A stretch of 64,000 nt of DNA from Cedecea neteri (GCF_000757825.1 NZ_CP009451.1:1860001-1924000), one strand, 5' to 3'. Shown: positions 11,211 through 23,915, numbered from the stretch's first letter. Notes: generated by a model from the sequence alone, not told the origin. A program made the numbers and translations.

Positions 11211-12678
11211 GATGCCCTTCCTCTTTAGTTTGAGGCTGCAACTTGATTTCAGCCAGGTTTCGGGCGATTTTGCCGATATTCCCGGCACCTTGAACGAGAA
11301 TCAAATCATTTCCCGTCAAAACAGGCGCTAAAATTTCAGCCACTTCTGCATGATCGGATACCAAAATAGGATCAACCTTGCCGCGGCCGCGAATTGTGCG
11401 GCATAAAGAGCGGCTGTCGGCGCCAGGAATCGGCGCTTCACCAGCGGGATAAACTTCCAGCATCACCAGGGAGTCAACCTGGGACAGCACGCCAGCAAAG
11501 TCATCGTACAAATCACGCGTACGCGTATAGCGGTGCGGCTGGAAAACCATTACCAGATTTTTGTCTGGCCAGCCGGCACGTGCTGCTTTAATCGTGGCAT
11601 CCACTTCCGTTGGGTGGTGACCATAGTCGTCCACCAGCATGGCGGTGCCTGTTTTACCGTTGACCGACTCCAGCGGATATTCGCCCAGGAAGTCGAAACG
11701 GCGACCCGTCCCCTGGAAACTTTCCAGCGCACGAAGAATGGCTTCGTCTTCGATGCCCTCCTCCGTTGCGACAGCAACCGCCGCCGCCGCATTCAGCGCG
11801 TTATGGCGGCCCGGGGCGTTCAGCACCACATGCATGTCAGGCTTGTCCTGACGCACGATGGTGAAAAATCCCTGCGCGCCTTTCTGCTGGTAATTCTCAA
11901 CGCGCACGTCCGCATCGTCGCTGAAACCGTAAGTGGTAGTCTGGCGGCCAACACGCGGCAGCAGCTCGCGAATCACCGGATCGTCCACACACATCACTGC
12001 TCGACCATAAAACGGCAAATTGTGCAGGAAATTAATAAACGTCTGCTTTAAATTTTCGAAGTCGCCCTGGTAGGTATCCATATGATCGGCTTCGATATTG
12101 GTCACAATTGAGACCATCGGCTGCAAATGCAGGAACGAAGCATCGCTTTCGTCGGCCTCTGCAATGAGATAACGACTGTGCCCCAGGCGAGCATGCACGC
12201 CAGCCGCTTTCACCAGGCCACCGTTCACAAACGTCGGATCCAGACCTGCTTCGGCATAAATGCTCGACACCATCGCCGTCGTTGTCGTTTTGCCGTGCGT
12301 ACCCGCGACGGCAATGCCGTGGCGAAAGCGCATCAGCTCGGCCAGCATTTCAGCACGACGGATAACCGGAATACGAGCTTCATGGGCGGCAACAATTTCC
12401 GGGTTATCCGCAGAAATTGCTGTGGAAACAACAACAACGCTTGCATCACGCACGTTTTCCGGGCGATGGTTGAAATAAATCGTGGCACCCAGTGCCGACA
12501 ACTGCTGCGTGACCGGGTTCGGCGCCAGGTCGGAACCGCTGATCTGATAACCTTCGTTAGCCAATACCTCAGCAATGCCGCCCATACCGGCGCCGCCGAT
12601 GCCAACAAAGTGAATGTGCCGGACGCGACGCATCTCGGGCACGATTGAACGCAGTTTCGCCAGTTGTTGTGTATTCAT
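11203..12678 (-). CDS. murC: UDP-N-acetylmuramate--L-alanine ligase
   Basis: MurC adds the first amino acid, L-alanine, to UDP-MurNAc. The 491-residue product equals E. coli MurC. The N-terminal Rossmann motif GIGGAGMGG is at residues 26-34 and the Mur-ligase P-loop GTHGKT at 126-131. The C-terminal domain carries the FQPHRYTRT block. The gene lies between murG (70-base gap) and ddlB (8-base overlap). Confidence 0.98.
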   Translation of the reverse strand: MNTQQLAKLRSIVPEMRRVRHIHFVGIGGAGMGGIAEVLANEGYQISGSDLAPNPVTQQLSALGATIYFNHRPENVRDASVVVVSTAISADNPEIVAAHEARIPVIRRAEMLAELMRFRHGIAVAGTHGKTTTTAMVSSIYAEAGLDPTFVNGGLVKAAGVHARLGHSRYLIAEADESDASFLHLQPMVSIVTNIEADHMDTYQGDFENLKQTFINFLHNLPFYGRAVMCVDDPVIRELLPRVGRQTTTYGFSDDADVRVENYQQKGAQGFFTIVRQDKPDMHVVLNAPGRHNALNAAAAVAVATEEGIEDEAILRALESFQGTGRRFDFLGEYPLESVNGKTGTAMLVDDYGHHPTEVDATIKAARAGWPDKNLVMVFQPHRYTRTRDLYDDFAGVLSQVDSLVMLEVYPAGEAPIPGADSRSLCRTIRGRGKVDPILVSDHAEVAEILAPVLTGNDLILVQGAGNIGKIARNLAEIKLQPQTKEEGHHG

Positions 12679-12748
12679 TCTCTAAACCTGCAAGCGGCAT
12701 GCCGCCATTACATCAAATTTACAGGGGGCAATTTGCCTCCCACAAGTA

Positions 12749-13816
12749 TTACGCGCGCGCTGCGGCGCTGACTTCATTTGCTACACGTTCGGTTGCATCA
12801 GGGATGGAAGCAGCACGCGCCCGCTCGGCCATTGCCAGCAGCGTTGCTCTGTCCCATTCGGCCAGGGTACGGGTAACGGCATCCACGGTAAACTGCGGCT
12901 GCTCCAGTATTTTCGCGGCTCCGGCCTTTTCCAGAGGCAGCGCATTCCAGTACTGCTGCCGATCTTTGTGCTGGAACGGAACAAACAGCGCGGGCAGGCC
13001 CGCTGCCGCGATTTCACTCACGGTTAACGCCCCTGAGCGGCAAACCACGACGTCAGCCCATTCATAGGCAGCCGCCATGTCATCAATAAACTCGGTAACC
13101 TTATGCTGCGGCTGGCCGGCTTCGGCATATGCCTGCTGCACAACCGCCTGGCCGCCTTTTCCGGTTTGATGCCAGATAGTCACCGTTTCACCCAGGCGTC
13201 CGGCAACCTGCGGCATAGTTTGGTTCAAAACGCGCGCGCCCTGAGAGCCGCCCACAACAAGCACCCGCACCGGGCCTTCTCGCCCGGCAAAGCGCACCTG
13301 CGGCAGCGGTAACGCCAGTACATCGTTACGCACCGGGTTGCCAACAACATCGGCCTTAGGGAATGCGCCTGGGAAGGCTTGCATCACTTTGGTCGCGATC
13401 TTCGCCAACCATTTGTTCGTCAGCCCGGCAATGCCGTTCTGTTCATGCAGCACAACGGGAATGCCCAAAGACCAGGCAGCAAGGCCACCCGGCCCGGAAA
13501 CATAGCCGCCCATTCCTAATACCACATCCGGCTTCCACGCCTTCATGATGGCGCGAGCCTGACGCCAGGCGTTAAATATACGCCCAGGAGCCAGCAATAA
13601 GGCCTTCACGCCCTTGCCACGCAGCCCAGAGATGCGAATAAAGTCAATCTCAATACCGTGTTTAGGCACCAGATCGGCTTCCATACGGTCCGCGGTACCA
13701 AGCCACCGAATATCCCATCCTTCAGCCTGAAGATGATGAGCCACGGCCAGCCCGGGGAATACGTGCCCGCCGGTACCGCCCGCCATCACCATCAACCGCT
13801 TCGCTTTGCCCGTCAT
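12749..13816 (-). CDS. murG: Lipid II synthase MurG (GlcNAc transferase)
   Basis: MurG transfers GlcNAc from UDP-GlcNAc to lipid I on the cytoplasmic face of the inner membrane, making lipid II. The product is 355 residues, as in E. coli. The glycine loop GGTGGH at residues 13-18 includes the conserved H18. A second glycine-rich loop (VVGGSQGA) and the C-terminal donor-binding block ([21 protein letters not shown]) are present. Its start overlaps the ftsW stop by four bases (ATGA). Confidence 0.98.
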   Translation of the reverse strand: MTGKAKRLMVMAGGTGGHVFPGLAVAHHLQAEGWDIRWLGTADRMEADLVPKHGIEIDFIRISGLRGKGVKALLLAPGRIFNAWRQARAIMKAWKPDVVLGMGGYVSGPGGLAAWSLGIPVVLHEQNGIAGLTNKWLAKIATKVMQAFPGAFPKADVVGNPVRNDVLALPLPQVRFAGREGPVRVLVVGGSQGARVLNQTMPQVAGRLGETVTIWHQTGKGGQAVVQQAYAEAGQPQHKVTEFIDDMAAAYEWADVVVCRSGALTVSEIAAAGLPALFVPFQHKDRQQYWNALPLEKAGAAKILEQPQFTVDAVTRTLAEWDRATLLAMAERARAASIPDATERVANEVSAAARA

Positions 13817-15057
13817 TTGGCACTCCGTGTAAACGCCTGAGCTTTAGCCAGACGCGTTTCATAATCTATTCTCAACAGCAGCATGATTGCCGTGGACATA
13901 ATCAGCAGGCTGGAACCGCCGTAACTGATAAGCGGCAACGTCAGGCCTTTGGTTGGCAGCATACCCGCCGCAGCCCCGACGTTAACTAACGCCTGGAAGC
14001 TAAACCAAATGCCGATAGAACACGCCAGGAAGCCGGAGAAACGCTGATCCAATTCCAGAGCACGTTTGCCGATCGACATCGCACGAAAAGCGACGAAGAA
14101 TACCATCAAAAGTGCAAGCACCACACCGATATATCCCAGCTCCTCACCGATGATTGAGAAGATAAAGTCGGTGTGCGCTTCGGGCAGATATTCCAGCTTC
14201 TGGACCGAATTCCCCAGCCCTTGTCCCCACAATTCACCGCGCCCAAAAGCCATCAGTGATTGCGTTAACTGGTAGCCGCTGCCGAAAGGATCTTCCCATG
14301 GGTTCCAGAACGAGGTTACGCGGCGAATACGGTAAGGCTCAGCGAGGATCAGCAGGATAACCGCCGAAATCCCCATGCCGATAATGGCGATGAACTGCCA
14401 CAGCTTTGCCCCCGCCAGGAACAGCATCGCCAGCGTGGTGACAAACAGCACAACCACGGTACCGAGGTCAGGCTGGGCCAGCAGCAGAACGGCCATCACC
14501 AGAATCACGCCCATTGGCTTCAGGAAGCCGCGCAGGTTATTTCGAACTTCATCAACCTTACGCACAAGATAGTTTGCGAGATAACAGAACAGCGACAGCT
14601 TGGAAAACTCAGCGGGCTGGATACGCAACGGGCCGAAGGCAATCCAGCGCGATGCACCGTTAACCGAGCTGCCGACGACCAGTACAATCAGCAGCATCAC
14701 GATAGAGGCCAGCAGCATAGCCGTACTGTGGCGCTGCCAGAAATCCATCGGCAGGCGTAGCGTCACCATCGCCAGCACGAATGCGACGATGATGTATAAC
14801 CCGTCGCGTTTTGCGAACAGGAAAGGATCGTTGGCCAGACGCTGGCCCACCGGCATCGACGCCGAGGTCACCATAATAAAGCCGATCGCCGCCAGACCGA
14901 GGGTCAGCCAAAGCAGCGTGCGGTCATACAGCACCATGCTGTTGGCGTCGGCCTCACGGGAGCCCATTACCCACCCTTTTAACGCCGAAGCGACCCAGGC
15001 CAGGATGCCAAATCCTGGTACACGGGGAACGCGCAGGCGAGGGAGAGATAAACGCAT
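13813..15057 (-). CDS. ftsW: Septal peptidoglycan polymerase FtsW (SEDS)
   Basis: FtsW is a SEDS-family glycosyltransferase that polymerises lipid II at the septum together with FtsI. The 414-residue product has about ten hydrophobic segments and a basic cytoplasmic N-terminus of about 45 residues. The SEDS block [12 protein letters not shown], the large-loop [17 protein letters not shown] motif and the [13 protein letters not shown] motif are visible. It overlaps murD by one base and murG by four. Confidence 0.98.
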   Translation of the reverse strand: MRLSLPRLRVPRVPGFGILAWVASALKGWVMGSREADANSMVLYDRTLLWLTLGLAAIGFIMVTSASMPVGQRLANDPFLFAKRDGLYIIVAFVLAMVTLRLPMDFWQRHSTAMLLASIVMLLIVLVVGSSVNGASRWIAFGPLRIQPAEFSKLSLFCYLANYLVRKVDEVRNNLRGFLKPMGVILVMAVLLLAQPDLGTVVVLFVTTLAMLFLAGAKLWQFIAIIGMGISAVILLILAEPYRIRRVTSFWNPWEDPFGSGYQLTQSLMAFGRGELWGQGLGNSVQKLEYLPEAHTDFIFSIIGEELGYIGVVLALLMVFFVAFRAMSIGKRALELDQRFSGFLACSIGIWFSFQALVNVGAAAGMLPTKGLTLPLISYGGSSLLIMSTAIMLLLRIDYETRLAKAQAFTRSAK

Positions 15058-16373
15058 CAGCCGAGCTCCTTCGCAAGTTGAGTAAACATATCGCCGCGTT
15101 GTTCGAAGTTTTTGAACTGATCGAGGCTGGCGCAGGCCGGAGAAAGCAGCACCATATCGCCAGATTCCACACGGGCCGCGGCAAGTTTCATTGCCTGCTC
15201 CATGGTTTCTGTCTGCTCGGCAATATCCGGGCGTAACTCGGCCAGTTCCGCGCCGTCGCGACCAAAGCAGTACAGGCGCACGCGGTCGCCCTGCAGGTAG
15301 CGAGCCAAAGGCGAGAAATCAGCGGACTTACCGTCTCCCCCCAGCAGCAGATGCAGCGTGCCCTCAACGTGCAGGCCGTTCAACGCGGCTTCGGTACTGC
15401 CGACGTTGGTCGCCTTGGAATCGTTAATCCAGCGCACACCGTTACGCTCCCAGGCCAGCTGGAAACGGTGTGCCAGACCGGTATAGGTGGTCAGCGCTTT
15501 CAGGCTGGTAGAACGAGGCAGCTTCACCGCATCCGCCAGCGCCAGAGCTGCCAGCGCGTTGGTATAGTTGTGCTGCCCGACCAGCTTCATCTCTTTGGTG
15601 TTGAGGATTTTCTCCCCTTTCACCCGCAGCCAGGTATCACCCTGCTGGCGGTTAAGATGATAATCACCGACGTCGACACCGAAGCTGATGCAGCGCTCGT
15701 CTGCACCACGCACCGGCATGGTCAGCGCGTCGTCCGCGTTGACCACACAAACTTTGGCATTTTCATAGATGCTCAGCTTCGCCGCACGGTATTGCTGCAT
15801 CCCAAACGGATAGCGATCCATATGATCTTCCGTTACGTTCAGAACGGTCGCCGCCGCGGCCTTCAGGCTATGGGTGGTTTCCAGCTGGAAACTGGAGAGT
15901 TCGAGCACATAGAGCTCACAGCCTTTATCCAGCAGCATCAGCGCTGGCAGGCCAATGTTTCCGCCCACGCCCACGTTCACGCCCGCCGCTTTCGCCATCT
16001 CTCCCACCAGCGTGGTCACTGTGCTTTTACCGTTGGAACCGGTGATCGCGACAATCGGCGCCTGGGCTTCACGGCAAAACAGTTCGATATCACCGACTAT
16101 TTCGATACCAGCGTCTGCCGCCGCGCTCAATGCCGGCGTGGCAAGCGCAATGCCCGGACTTGCGATAATCAAATCCGCCGCCAGGAGCCAGTCTTCATTT
16201 AACGAGCCGGTATGGCGCTCAACGTTCTCAGGCAGCTTATCAAGACCAGGAGGGGCGATACGGGAGTCCATCACGCGCGGCGTAACGCCGCGAGCAAGGA
16301 AGAAATCCACGCAAGACAGGCCGGTAAGGCCTAACCCGATGATAACGACGTTTTTACCCTGGTAATCTGCCAT
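15057..16373 (-). CDS. murD: UDP-N-acetylmuramoyl-L-alanine--D-glutamate ligase
   Basis: MurD adds D-glutamate to UDP-MurNAc-L-Ala. The product has 438 residues, the E. coli length. The nucleotide-binding N-terminus ([12 protein letters not shown]) precedes the ATP loop GSNGKST at residues 112-118. The central domain has the [10 protein letters not shown] block and the C-terminal domain the [12 protein letters not shown] block. It follows mraY after 2 bases and touches ftsW. Confidence 0.98.
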   Translation of the reverse strand: MADYQGKNVVIIGLGLTGLSCVDFFLARGVTPRVMDSRIAPPGLDKLPENVERHTGSLNEDWLLAADLIIASPGIALATPALSAAADAGIEIVGDIELFCREAQAPIVAITGSNGKSTVTTLVGEMAKAAGVNVGVGGNIGLPALMLLDKGCELYVLELSSFQLETTHSLKAAAATVLNVTEDHMDRYPFGMQQYRAAKLSIYENAKVCVVNADDALTMPVRGADERCISFGVDVGDYHLNRQQGDTWLRVKGEKILNTKEMKLVGQHNYTNALAALALADAVKLPRSTSLKALTTYTGLAHRFQLAWERNGVRWINDSKATNVGSTEAALNGLHVEGTLHLLLGGDGKSADFSPLARYLQGDRVRLYCFGRDGAELAELRPDIAEQTETMEQAMKLAAARVESGDMVLLSPACASLDQFKNFEQRGDMFTQLAKELG

Positions 16374-16375
16374 AT

Positions 16376-17458
16376 TTAGCGAACCTTCAGCGTAGCCAGG
16401 CCAATCAGCACCAGCATCAGCGAAATAATCCAGAAGCGCACAATGACGCGCGGCTCCGGCCAGCCTTTCAATTCATAGTGGTGGTGAATCGGCGCCATAC
16501 GGAAGATGCGCTGTCCCCGGAGCTTGAACGAGCCAACCTGCAGGATAACCGACAGGGTTTCAACCACGAATACGCCGCCCATAATCACCAGCAGGAATTC
16601 CTGACGCAGCAGTACCGCGATAGTCCCCAGCGCACCGCCGAGAGCAAGAGAACCTACGTCGCCCATGAAGACCTGAGCCGGATAAGTGTTAAACCACAGG
16701 AAACCTAAGCCAGCACCGACAATGGCCGTACAGACGATAACCAGCTCCCCCGCGTGACGCAGGTAAGGAATGTGCAGATAGCCCGCGAAGTTCATGTTCC
16801 CCGTCGCCCACGCGACCAGCGCAAAACCAGCGGCCACGAACACGGTCGGCATAATCGCCAGGCCATCAAGGCCATCGGTCAGGTTTACCGCGTTACCGGT
16901 ACCGACAATGACAAAGTAGGCAAGCAGCACATAGAACAGGCCAAGCTGCGGCATCACGTCCTTGAAGAACGGCACAACCAGCTCGGTCGCAGGCGTCCCT
17001 TTCCCAACGGCGTACATCGTGAAGGCAACCACCAGCGCAATCACCGACATCCAGAAGTACTTCCAGCGAGCGATCAGCCCTTTAGTGTCCTTCCGAACTA
17101 CTTTCCGGTAATCATCAACGAAGCCAACGATCCCGAAGCCTATCAGCACGAACAGTACGCACCAGACGTAAGGGTTGGAGGGATAGGCCCACATCAGCAC
17201 GGAAACCACAATGGCGGTCAGGATCATGATCCCGCCCATCGTTGGCGTCCCTTTCTTGCTGAAATGCGACTCAGGACCATCGTTACGAACAACCTGCCCG
17301 AAGGAGAGCTGTTGTAAACGCGCGATCATACGCGGCCCCATCCAGAGGGAGATAAACAGAGCGGTCAGCAGGCTGACAATGGCGCGAAACGTCAGGTAAG
17401 AAAAGACGTTAAAACCGGAATAATATTTGACCAAATGTTCGGCCAGCCAAACTAGCAT
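16376..17458 (-). CDS. mraY: Phospho-MurNAc-pentapeptide transferase MraY
   Basis: MraY makes lipid I by moving phospho-MurNAc-pentapeptide onto undecaprenyl phosphate in the inner membrane. The product is a 360-residue polytopic protein with about ten membrane segments. The family motifs [20 protein letters not shown] (catalytic Asp region) and the [11 protein letters not shown] loop are all intact. It overlaps the murF stop by seven bases. Confidence 0.98.
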   Translation of the reverse strand: MLVWLAEHLVKYYSGFNVFSYLTFRAIVSLLTALFISLWMGPRMIARLQQLSFGQVVRNDGPESHFSKKGTPTMGGIMILTAIVVSVLMWAYPSNPYVWCVLFVLIGFGIVGFVDDYRKVVRKDTKGLIARWKYFWMSVIALVVAFTMYAVGKGTPATELVVPFFKDVMPQLGLFYVLLAYFVIVGTGNAVNLTDGLDGLAIMPTVFVAAGFALVAWATGNMNFAGYLHIPYLRHAGELVIVCTAIVGAGLGFLWFNTYPAQVFMGDVGSLALGGALGTIAVLLRQEFLLVIMGGVFVVETLSVILQVGSFKLRGQRIFRMAPIHHHYELKGWPEPRVIVRFWIISLMLVLIGLATLKVR

Positions 17459-18810
17459 GCTTGTTTCTCCTGTAATGCGCGAACCACCTCTTCCATGGCC
17501 GCACTACGTGAACCTTTCACCAAAATGGTTAAAATTGAATGTTCCGCAATCAGCGCCTGTAAACGCGCGACCACGGCCTGTTTATCGGTAAAATGCTCGC
17601 CAACATCTGATGCGTCGCTGAGCGTCTTGCTCAACACACCCACGCTCAGAACACGGTCAATACCTGCGGCCTTTGCCGCTTCGCCAACCTGACGATGACA
17701 GGCCTCGGCTTCATCACCCAGCTCACCCATGTCGCCAACTACCATCACGCGGTAGCCCGGCATTTCTGACAGCACCTGCGCCGCCGCGGTCATTGAGCCC
17801 ACGTTAGCGTTGTAGCTGTCGTCCAGCAGCAGCTGGTTCTCAGCAAGCTGAATAGGGAACAGGCGACCGGGCACGGCTTTCAGCTCGGTAAGCCCGGCTT
17901 TAACCGCTTCCAGCGTTGCGCCAACGGCCATCGCCAGTGCGGTCGCCGCCAGAGCGTTAGCAATGTTGTGGCGGCCAGGTAATGGCAGCACAACGTCGAC
18001 ATCGCCCTGCGGGGTTTGCAGAGTAAACCCGGTGCCATGAGAAGTGATATGAACGTTGGTCGCGGTAAAGTCACTTCCGGCCGCATTCGGAGAGAAGCGC
18101 CAGGTTTTGCGATCGCCCACGATCGTCTTCCAGTTCAGCCAGTCGTTGTTATCGGCGTTAAGGATCGCCGTGCCGTTCGCCGCAAGGCCGGTAAAGATCT
18201 CGCCCTTCGCTTTCGCCACGCCAGCCAGAGAACCAAAACCTTCAAGGTGCGCAGCAGCCAGGTTGTTGACCAGAGCCGCTTCCGGACGGGTTAACCCCAC
18301 GGTCCAGGCGATTTCCCCCTGGTGGTTAGCGCCCAGCTCGATAACGGCATAATCGTATTCTGGCGTCAGGCGCAGCAGCGTCATCGGCACGCCAATATCG
18401 TTATTCAGGTTACCTGCGGTATAGAGCGTATTGCCGCACTGGCGCAGAATAGATGCCGCCATTTCCTTCACCGAGGTTTTGCCGGAAGAGCCGGTTAACG
18501 CCACAACGCGAGTAGGCACCTGCTGGCGAACCCATGCACCCAGCTCGCCAAATGCAAGACGGGTATCGGCCACAACCAGTTGTGGCACATCAATATCCAG
18601 CTTACGGCTAACCAGTAATGCGCCGGCCCCACCTTTCACCGCATCGGCGGCAAAGTCATGGGCGTCAAAACGTTCGCCTTTCAGCGCGACAAACAGGCAG
18701 CCAGCCGTCAGCTTGCGGGTGTCGGTTGTGACGTCGATAATATCCGCATCTGCGCCATGCAGCTGCCCGTCGAGAATGGACTCCAGTTGCTTCAGAGAGA
18801 CGCGAATCAT
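17452..18810 (-). CDS. murF: UDP-MurNAc-tripeptide--D-Ala-D-Ala ligase
   Basis: MurF adds the D-Ala-D-Ala dipeptide (made by Ddl) to complete UDP-MurNAc-pentapeptide. The product is 452 residues, matching E. coli. The ATP loop GSSGKTS starts at residue 107. The [10 protein letters not shown] block and the [13 protein letters not shown] block of the central and C-terminal Mur-ligase domains follow. It overlaps murE by four bases upstream and mraY by seven downstream. Confidence 0.98.
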   Translation of the reverse strand: MIRVSLKQLESILDGQLHGADADIIDVTTDTRKLTAGCLFVALKGERFDAHDFAADAVKGGAGALLVSRKLDIDVPQLVVADTRLAFGELGAWVRQQVPTRVVALTGSSGKTSVKEMAASILRQCGNTLYTAGNLNNDIGVPMTLLRLTPEYDYAVIELGANHQGEIAWTVGLTRPEAALVNNLAAAHLEGFGSLAGVAKAKGEIFTGLAANGTAILNADNNDWLNWKTIVGDRKTWRFSPNAAGSDFTATNVHITSHGTGFTLQTPQGDVDVVLPLPGRHNIANALAATALAMAVGATLEAVKAGLTELKAVPGRLFPIQLAENQLLLDDSYNANVGSMTAAAQVLSEMPGYRVMVVGDMGELGDEAEACHRQVGEAAKAAGIDRVLSVGVLSKTLSDASDVGEHFTDKQAVVARLQALIAEHSILTILVKGSRSAAMEEVVRALQEKQAC

Positions 18811-20294
18811 GCGACAACCCCCAGCAGACGTGCAGCCGTTACGCGGTCGGAGTAATCCAGACGGCGGTTACCGACAATCTGATAATCCTCGTGGCCTTTA
18901 CCCGCCAGCAGCACGACGTCATTTTCTTTCGCCTGCATGATGGCGTTGGTCACCGCTTCTGCGCGCCCCAGTACTACGTGTGCACGCCCGGCGTCCAGCA
19001 TGCCGGTCAGGATATCGTCGACGATGGACTTCGGTTCTTCGGTACGTGGGTTGTCATCGGTCACCACCACCACATCGGCGTATTGCTCAGCAATACCGCC
19101 CATGATTGGCCGCTTACCTTTGTCACGATCGCCGCCGCAGCCAAACACGCACCAAAGTTTGCCGGAGCAGTGCAGACGAGCAGCCTGCAGGGCTTTTTCC
19201 AGCGCATCCGGCGTGTGGGCATAATCCACTACCACGGTAGGTTTGCCAGCGACGCTGAACACTTCCATGCGGCCACAAACCGGCTGGAGGCGTGAAGCGG
19301 TTTGAATTAATTCGTCGAGCGGGTAGCCCAACGCCAGCAGCGTTGCCAGAGCCAGCAGCAGGTTGCTAACGTTAAACGCGCCCATCAGGCGGCTTTCAAT
19401 TTCGCCTTTGCCCCACGATGAGCTGAAGCGGATAGTCGCCCCGCCATCGTGATAAATAACTTCGTCAGCTTTCAGCCAGCGGCCATGAGCGCCCGGCTCA
19501 AGGTTATTTTCCATGGTGACCGCAACGGCATCCGGCAGGCGAGCAAGCCAGCGATGACCCACTTCGTCATCGGCGTTAACGATCGCCTGGCCGCAGTCAT
19601 GCTCGGAGAACAGCAGCCACTTAGCGGCCTCGTAATTCGCCATATCACCATGATAATCAAGGTGATCGCGGCTTAAATTGGTAAATACGGAAGCAGCAAA
19701 TTTCAGCGCTGCCACGCGATGCTGAACCAGGCCGTGGGATGAAACTTCCATGGCGCCAAAGGTCGCATTTTGTTCTTTCAGGCTCGCCAGCACGTACTGC
19801 ACGTCTACCGCAGAGCCGGTGGTGTTTTCTGTCGGTACAACCTGCCCCAACAGGCCGTTGCCCACGGTCCCCATCACGGCGCTGGTTTCACCCAGTAATT
19901 GCGCCCACTGCGCCAACAGCTGAGTGGTTGTCGTTTTTCCGTTAGTCCCTGTTACGCCAACCAGGCGTAAAGCTTCAGAAGGCTGATGATAGAAACGACC
20001 CGCCAGCGCAGACAGCCGCTGATGCAGCTGGCTCAGGTAAATAACCGGCACGCCGTGCATCTCGCGAACTTCACCATCCGCAGCTTCACCGTCCGCTTCT
20101 GCGATCACGGCAGCCACACCCTGTGCTATAGCCTGCGGGATATAACGACGCCCGTCCGCCTGATGACCAACCACGGCCACAAAAAGATCGCCCGCAGCCG
20201 CCACGCGGCTGTCGAGAGTCATCTCTCGCAGCGCTCTCGCAGGGAGTCCAGCTACCCACGGAGCAAGAAGGTCGCTCAAATTACGATCTGCCAC
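18807..20294 (-). CDS. murE: UDP-MurNAc-L-Ala-D-Glu--meso-diaminopimelate ligase
   Basis: MurE adds meso-diaminopimelate to the growing peptide stem. The 495-residue product carries the ATP loop GTNGKTT at residues 116-122. The DNPR motif (in [12 protein letters not shown]) marks specificity for meso-diaminopimelate rather than lysine, as expected for a Gram-negative wall. Its 5' end overlaps the ftsI 3' end by 14 bases and its 3' end overlaps murF by four. Confidence 0.98.
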   Translation of the reverse strand: MADRNLSDLLAPWVAGLPARALREMTLDSRVAAAGDLFVAVVGHQADGRRYIPQAIAQGVAAVIAEADGEAADGEVREMHGVPVIYLSQLHQRLSALAGRFYHQPSEALRLVGVTGTNGKTTTTQLLAQWAQLLGETSAVMGTVGNGLLGQVVPTENTTGSAVDVQYVLASLKEQNATFGAMEVSSHGLVQHRVAALKFAASVFTNLSRDHLDYHGDMANYEAAKWLLFSEHDCGQAIVNADDEVGHRWLARLPDAVAVTMENNLEPGAHGRWLKADEVIYHDGGATIRFSSSWGKGEIESRLMGAFNVSNLLLALATLLALGYPLDELIQTASRLQPVCGRMEVFSVAGKPTVVVDYAHTPDALEKALQAARLHCSGKLWCVFGCGGDRDKGKRPIMGGIAEQYADVVVVTDDNPRTEEPKSIVDDILTGMLDAGRAHVVLGRAEAVTNAIMQAKENDVVLLAGKGHEDYQIVGNRRLDYSDRVTAARLLGVVA

Positions 20295-22047
20295 CTGAAG
20301 CCTCTTTCTGATTAATTACAAATTCGCTTTTTTCACCGGTTGCCAGCGCATCCGGCTCTATGTTCATGGTGCGCAGTACGCCGCCCATGATTGCACCGAA
20401 CACAGGTGCAGAGATGGCACCGCCGTAATATTTACCGGCCTGTGGATCGTTAATCACTACGACCAGAGCAAAACGAGGATTGCTGGCTGGCGCAACGCCT
20501 GCGGTGTAAGCAATGTATTTGTTGATGTATTTGCCGTCCGGCCCGACTTTTTTCGCGGTACCGGTTTTGATAGCGATACGGTAGCCCTTGATGGCCGCTT
20601 TCACGCCGCCACCGCCGGGCAGCGCCACGCTTTCCATCATGTGAAGCACGGTGCGAACGGTTGATTCAGCAAAGATACGCTCGCCGGGAACCGGCGGGTC
20701 AACTTTGGTTATCGACAGCGGCCGGTAGACGCCATAGCTGCCGATGGTTGCGTAGACTCGCGCTAACTGTAACGGGGTTACCATTAGCCCGTAGCCGAAA
20801 GAGAAGGTGGCCCTCTCTATGTCAGACCACCGTTGTTTTTGAGGATATAAGCCACTGCGTTCCCCGACCAACCCCAAATTGGTCGCTTTTCCCAGTCCAA
20901 AACGTGAGTAAGTGTCTACTAACGCTGAGGAGGGCATCGCTAACGCCAGTTTTGAAACCCCGACGTTACTCGACTTCTGTAGTACCCCGGTAAGGGTCAA
21001 TTCGTTGTAGCGCCCGACGTCTTTGATCTCATGACCATTGATTCGGAACGGCACGGTGTTAAGCACGGTATTTTCCTGAACCACACCACGCTGTAGCGCG
21101 GTCATCACCACCATCGGCTTAACGGTGGAACCCGGTTCAAAAATGTCGGTAATGGAACGGTTACGCATCACATCTTTTGCCGTGCCGGTCAGGTTGTTCG
21201 GGTTATAGGACGGGCTGTTTGCCATCGCCAGAACCTCACCAGTGCTCACGTCAACTAAAACGGCGCTGCCCGATTCGGCCTTGTTAAAAGCAACGGCGTT
21301 ATTCAGTTCACGGTACACCAGCGCCTGCAGGCGTTCATCAATGCTCAAAGCCAGGTTATGGGCGGCCTGGCTGTCAGTGGAGGAAATGTCTTCGATAACG
21401 CGCCCGAAGCGGTCTTTACGCACAATGCGCTCGCCGGGCTGGCCGGTGAGCCATTTATCAAAGCTTTTTTCTACCCCCTCGATCCCTTCACTATCGACGT
21501 TGGTAAAGCCGATGAGGTGAGCAGTCACTTCGCCTGACGGATAGTAGCGGCGAGATTCCTGCCGCAAATGGATTCCAGGAAGCTTGAGCTTCTTGATGTA
21601 GTCGCCAATATCCGGGTTAACCTGGCGAGCGAGATAAATAAACCGCCCATTTGGGTTGCTGTTCACGCGGGAAGCAAGCTGGTCGAGAGGAATTTTTAGC
21701 GCATCCGCCAGGGCCTTCCAACGGTTGTCCAGCGTCACGCCACCGGCGTCGTGTAATTCTTTCGGATCGGCCCAAATCGCATTTACCGGCACGCTAACGG
21801 CCAGAGGGCGGCCAGCGCGATCGCTAATCATACCGCGAGAGGTAGATACCTCCTGCACACGAAGTGAGCGCATGTCACCCTGCCGCACCAGCATGTCCGG
21901 ACTGATTATCTGTAGCCAGGCAACACGACCCAGCAGGAAAGCCAGCGCCAACAGAATGCAACCGCAGAGCAACGCAAAACGCCAACTGATAAAGTTGGCC
22001 TGTTCTTCCTGACGTTTTGGTTTAAGCGTTTTTGCCGCTGCTCTCAT
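20281..22047 (-). CDS. ftsI: Septal transpeptidase FtsI (PBP3)
   Basis: FtsI is the class B penicillin-binding protein that cross-links septal peptidoglycan. Starting at 22047 ([13 protein letters not shown]) gives 588 residues, equal to E. coli; an in-frame start three codons upstream exists. A short cytoplasmic tail and one membrane anchor (about residues 24-40) precede the dimerisation domain. The transpeptidase active site is intact: STVK serine motif (about residue 307), SSN and KTGT. ftsL lies 15 bases upstream and murE overlaps the 3' end. Confidence 0.97.
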   Translation of the reverse strand: MRAAAKTLKPKRQEEQANFISWRFALLCGCILLALAFLLGRVAWLQIISPDMLVRQGDMRSLRVQEVSTSRGMISDRAGRPLAVSVPVNAIWADPKELHDAGGVTLDNRWKALADALKIPLDQLASRVNSNPNGRFIYLARQVNPDIGDYIKKLKLPGIHLRQESRRYYPSGEVTAHLIGFTNVDSEGIEGVEKSFDKWLTGQPGERIVRKDRFGRVIEDISSTDSQAAHNLALSIDERLQALVYRELNNAVAFNKAESGSAVLVDVSTGEVLAMANSPSYNPNNLTGTAKDVMRNRSITDIFEPGSTVKPMVVMTALQRGVVQENTVLNTVPFRINGHEIKDVGRYNELTLTGVLQKSSNVGVSKLALAMPSSALVDTYSRFGLGKATNLGLVGERSGLYPQKQRWSDIERATFSFGYGLMVTPLQLARVYATIGSYGVYRPLSITKVDPPVPGERIFAESTVRTVLHMMESVALPGGGGVKAAIKGYRIAIKTGTAKKVGPDGKYINKYIAYTAGVAPASNPRFALVVVINDPQAGKYYGGAISAPVFGAIMGGVLRTMNIEPDALATGEKSEFVINQKEASGGRS

Positions 22048-22062
22048 CTGTCGCACTATTCC

Positions 22063-22425
22063 TTATTGCTGAACTACGATGTTTTCCTGCGAAGGATCGA
22101 CATGCTGCAGCTGCAGCTTTTCCGTCGCGATCCGTTCAACCCGGCTATGATCGCCGAGCGCATTTTCTTCAAGAATCAGGTTGCGCCATTCAATATCCAG
22201 CGCGTCACGCTCAAGCACCATCTGCTCACGCTGCGCGGTAAGCAGACGGGTATGGTGCGCCGTCGTGACCACGGAAACCGCGGTAACGATAATCGCGGCG
22301 AACAAACAAAGTGCCAGTTTCCCATGACGAAAAAGATCGCCACCAATCACGGTAGGCAAAGCATGACGCTCATTGCTGCCGAGCTGCGTAACTCTGCTTA
22401 GGGTCTCTGTCACTCGGTTGATCAT
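22063..22425 (-). CDS. ftsL: Cell division protein FtsL
   Basis: FtsL is a small bitopic protein that forms the FtsQLB complex and activates FtsWI. It has 120 residues: a cytoplasmic head of about 35, one membrane segment (about 36-58) and a periplasmic leucine-zipper-like coiled coil. That coil is followed by the conserved [20 protein letters not shown] tail. Its start overlaps the rsmH stop by four bases, and expression is probably coupled to rsmH. Confidence 0.96.
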   Translation of the reverse strand: MINRVTETLSRVTQLGSNERHALPTVIGGDLFRHGKLALCLFAAIIVTAVSVVTTAHHTRLLTAQREQMVLERDALDIEWRNLILEENALGDHSRVERIATEKLQLQHVDPSQENIVVQQ

Positions 22426-23363
22426 GCGTTAGTCCTCTCTGCGATACGCAAAACGGAACTGCGTGCACGCGGGTTCTCCGCCACTTCATCTTCACCCGGC
22501 ATCATTTTGCCGATCGCTTTGAGCTGGCGACCGCCCAGCTTATTCAGCTGTGCTTCCGTCATGGGTATACCCGCCGGAACCTGCGGACCGCGGCTCTTTT
22601 CACGCATAAAGCGTTTAACGATGCGATCTTCCAGCGAGTGGAAGCTAATGATCGACAAACGACCGCCAACCGCCAACGCTTCCAACGAGCCATTCAACGC
22701 TTTTTCAATTTCATCCAGCTCGCTGTTGATCCAGATACGAATAGCCTGGAAGGTGCGGGTCGCCGGATGCTTGAACTTATCTTTGACCGGCATTGCAGCA
22801 GAGACGACCGCCGCCAGTTCTTTAGTGCGTGTCATCGGCTCTTCGCGGTTACGCTCGACGATGGCACGCGCAATACGTTTGCCAAAGCGTTCTTCACCAA
22901 AGGTTTTGATCACCCACGCAATATCCGCTTCTTCCGCCGTCATCAGCCATTGGGCTGCGGATTGACCGCGCGTTGGGTCCATACGCATATCCAGCGGCCC
23001 ATCGCGCATAAACGAAAAACCGCGCTCCGCATCATCCAGTTGAGGAGAAGAGACGCCGAGATCCAGCAAAATGCCATCGATCTTACCGTCCAGTTCGCGC
23101 TCACGAGCGTAATCTGCAAGCGCAGAGAATGGGCCATGAATGATGGAGAAGCGTGGATCATCAATAGCAGCAGCTGCGGCAATAGCCTGCGGATCGCGGT
23201 CGATCGCCAGCAACCGTCCTTGCTCACCGAGCTGGGACAGGATCAGGCGTGAGTGGCCACCGCGACCAAAAGTGCCATCAATGTAGATGCCGTCAGGACG
23301 AATATTCAGGCCGTTAACGGCCTCATCCAGCAGCACCGTAGTGTGTTTAAAATTTTCCATCAT
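22422..23363 (-). CDS. rsmH: 16S rRNA m4C1402 methyltransferase RsmH
   Basis: RsmH (MraW) methylates the N4 of C1402 in 16S rRNA using S-adenosylmethionine. The 313-residue product begins with the SAM-binding stretch DGTFGRGGH at residues 29-37. It also has the [20 protein letters not shown] motif and the [13 protein letters not shown] block near the C-terminus. It lies two bases after mraZ and overlaps ftsL by four. Confidence 0.98.
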   Translation of the reverse strand: MMENFKHTTVLLDEAVNGLNIRPDGIYIDGTFGRGGHSRLILSQLGEQGRLLAIDRDPQAIAAAAAIDDPRFSIIHGPFSALADYARERELDGKIDGILLDLGVSSPQLDDAERGFSFMRDGPLDMRMDPTRGQSAAQWLMTAEEADIAWVIKTFGEERFGKRIARAIVERNREEPMTRTKELAAVVSAAMPVKDKFKHPATRTFQAIRIWINSELDEIEKALNGSLEALAVGGRLSIISFHSLEDRIVKRFMREKSRGPQVPAGIPMTEAQLNKLGGRQLKAIGKMMPGEDEVAENPRARSSVLRIAERTNA

Positions 23364-23365
23364 TT

Positions 23366-23824
23366 CTAAAGTGACAAATCCTGCAGACGATCCGACAAGG
23401 TGTTTGTCGAACCCTGCTCAGCGTCGATATCTTCCTTGACCTGTTGATGCCAGGTCGCTTCATCCCACAGCTCAAACTTATTGAACTGGCCGACCAGCAT
23501 TACTTCTTTGGTGAGCCCGGCGTGCTGACGTAAAACTGGCGCCAGCAGCAGTCGCCCGGCGCTATCCATCTGACATTCACTGGCATGCCCCAACAGCAGG
23601 CGCTGCACGCGGCGCTCTGCGGGGTTCATGCTCGACAGACGGGCAAGCTTTTGTTCAATGATTTCCCACTCGGGAACGGTATAAAGCAGCAGGCAGGGGT
23701 GATGGATGTCGATGGTACAAACCATCTGACCTTCTGAGGTTTCGATCAGCTTTTCCCTGTAACGGGTAGGCACGGCAAGCCGCCCCTTGCTGTCGAGATT
23801 GACTAACGTTGCCCCACGGAACAT
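23366..23824 (-). CDS. mraZ: Transcriptional regulator MraZ
   Basis: MraZ is a DNA-binding, ring-forming AbrB-fold protein that represses its own promoter at the head of the dcw cluster. The product is 152 residues, as in E. coli. The two family D-x3-R motifs are DSKGR at residues 11-15 and DSAGR at 87-91. It is the first gene of the cluster; its likely promoter and operator lie immediately upstream. A GGGTGAGG ribosome-binding site precedes the ATG. Confidence 0.97.
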   Translation of the reverse strand: MFRGATLVNLDSKGRLAVPTRYREKLIETSEGQMVCTIDIHHPCLLLYTVPEWEIIEQKLARLSSMNPAERRVQRLLLGHASECQMDSAGRLLLAPVLRQHAGLTKEVMLVGQFNKFELWDEATWHQQVKEDIDAEQGSTNTLSDRLQDLSL

Positions 23825-23852
23825 GCCAGCCTCACCCTTTAATGACCCATTT

Positions 23853-23877
23853 CACCACTTTACCCCACAAATTCCCA
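23853..23877 (-). promoter_or_regulatory. MraZ operator repeats
   Basis: On the - strand three TGGNN boxes lie with 10-bp periodicity: TGGGA (23873-23877), TGGGG (23863-23867) and a degenerate TGGTG (23853-23857). MraZ is known in E. coli to bind repeats of TGGGA/G separated by 5 bases at this place. They lie between the Pmra -10 and the mraZ start. Confidence 0.7.
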
Positions 23878-23885
23878 CATAAAGG

Positions 23886-23915
23886 AGTTTACGGAGGGGA
23901 GGAAAACCTTGTCAA
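23886..23915 (-). promoter_or_regulatory. Pmra promoter of the dcw cluster
   Basis: A perfect -35 TTGACA (23910-23915) is followed after 18 bases by -10 TAAACT (23886-23891) on the - strand. Transcription would begin near 23879, directly ahead of the MraZ repeats. Position and sequence agree with the E. coli mra promoter. Confidence 0.8.
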
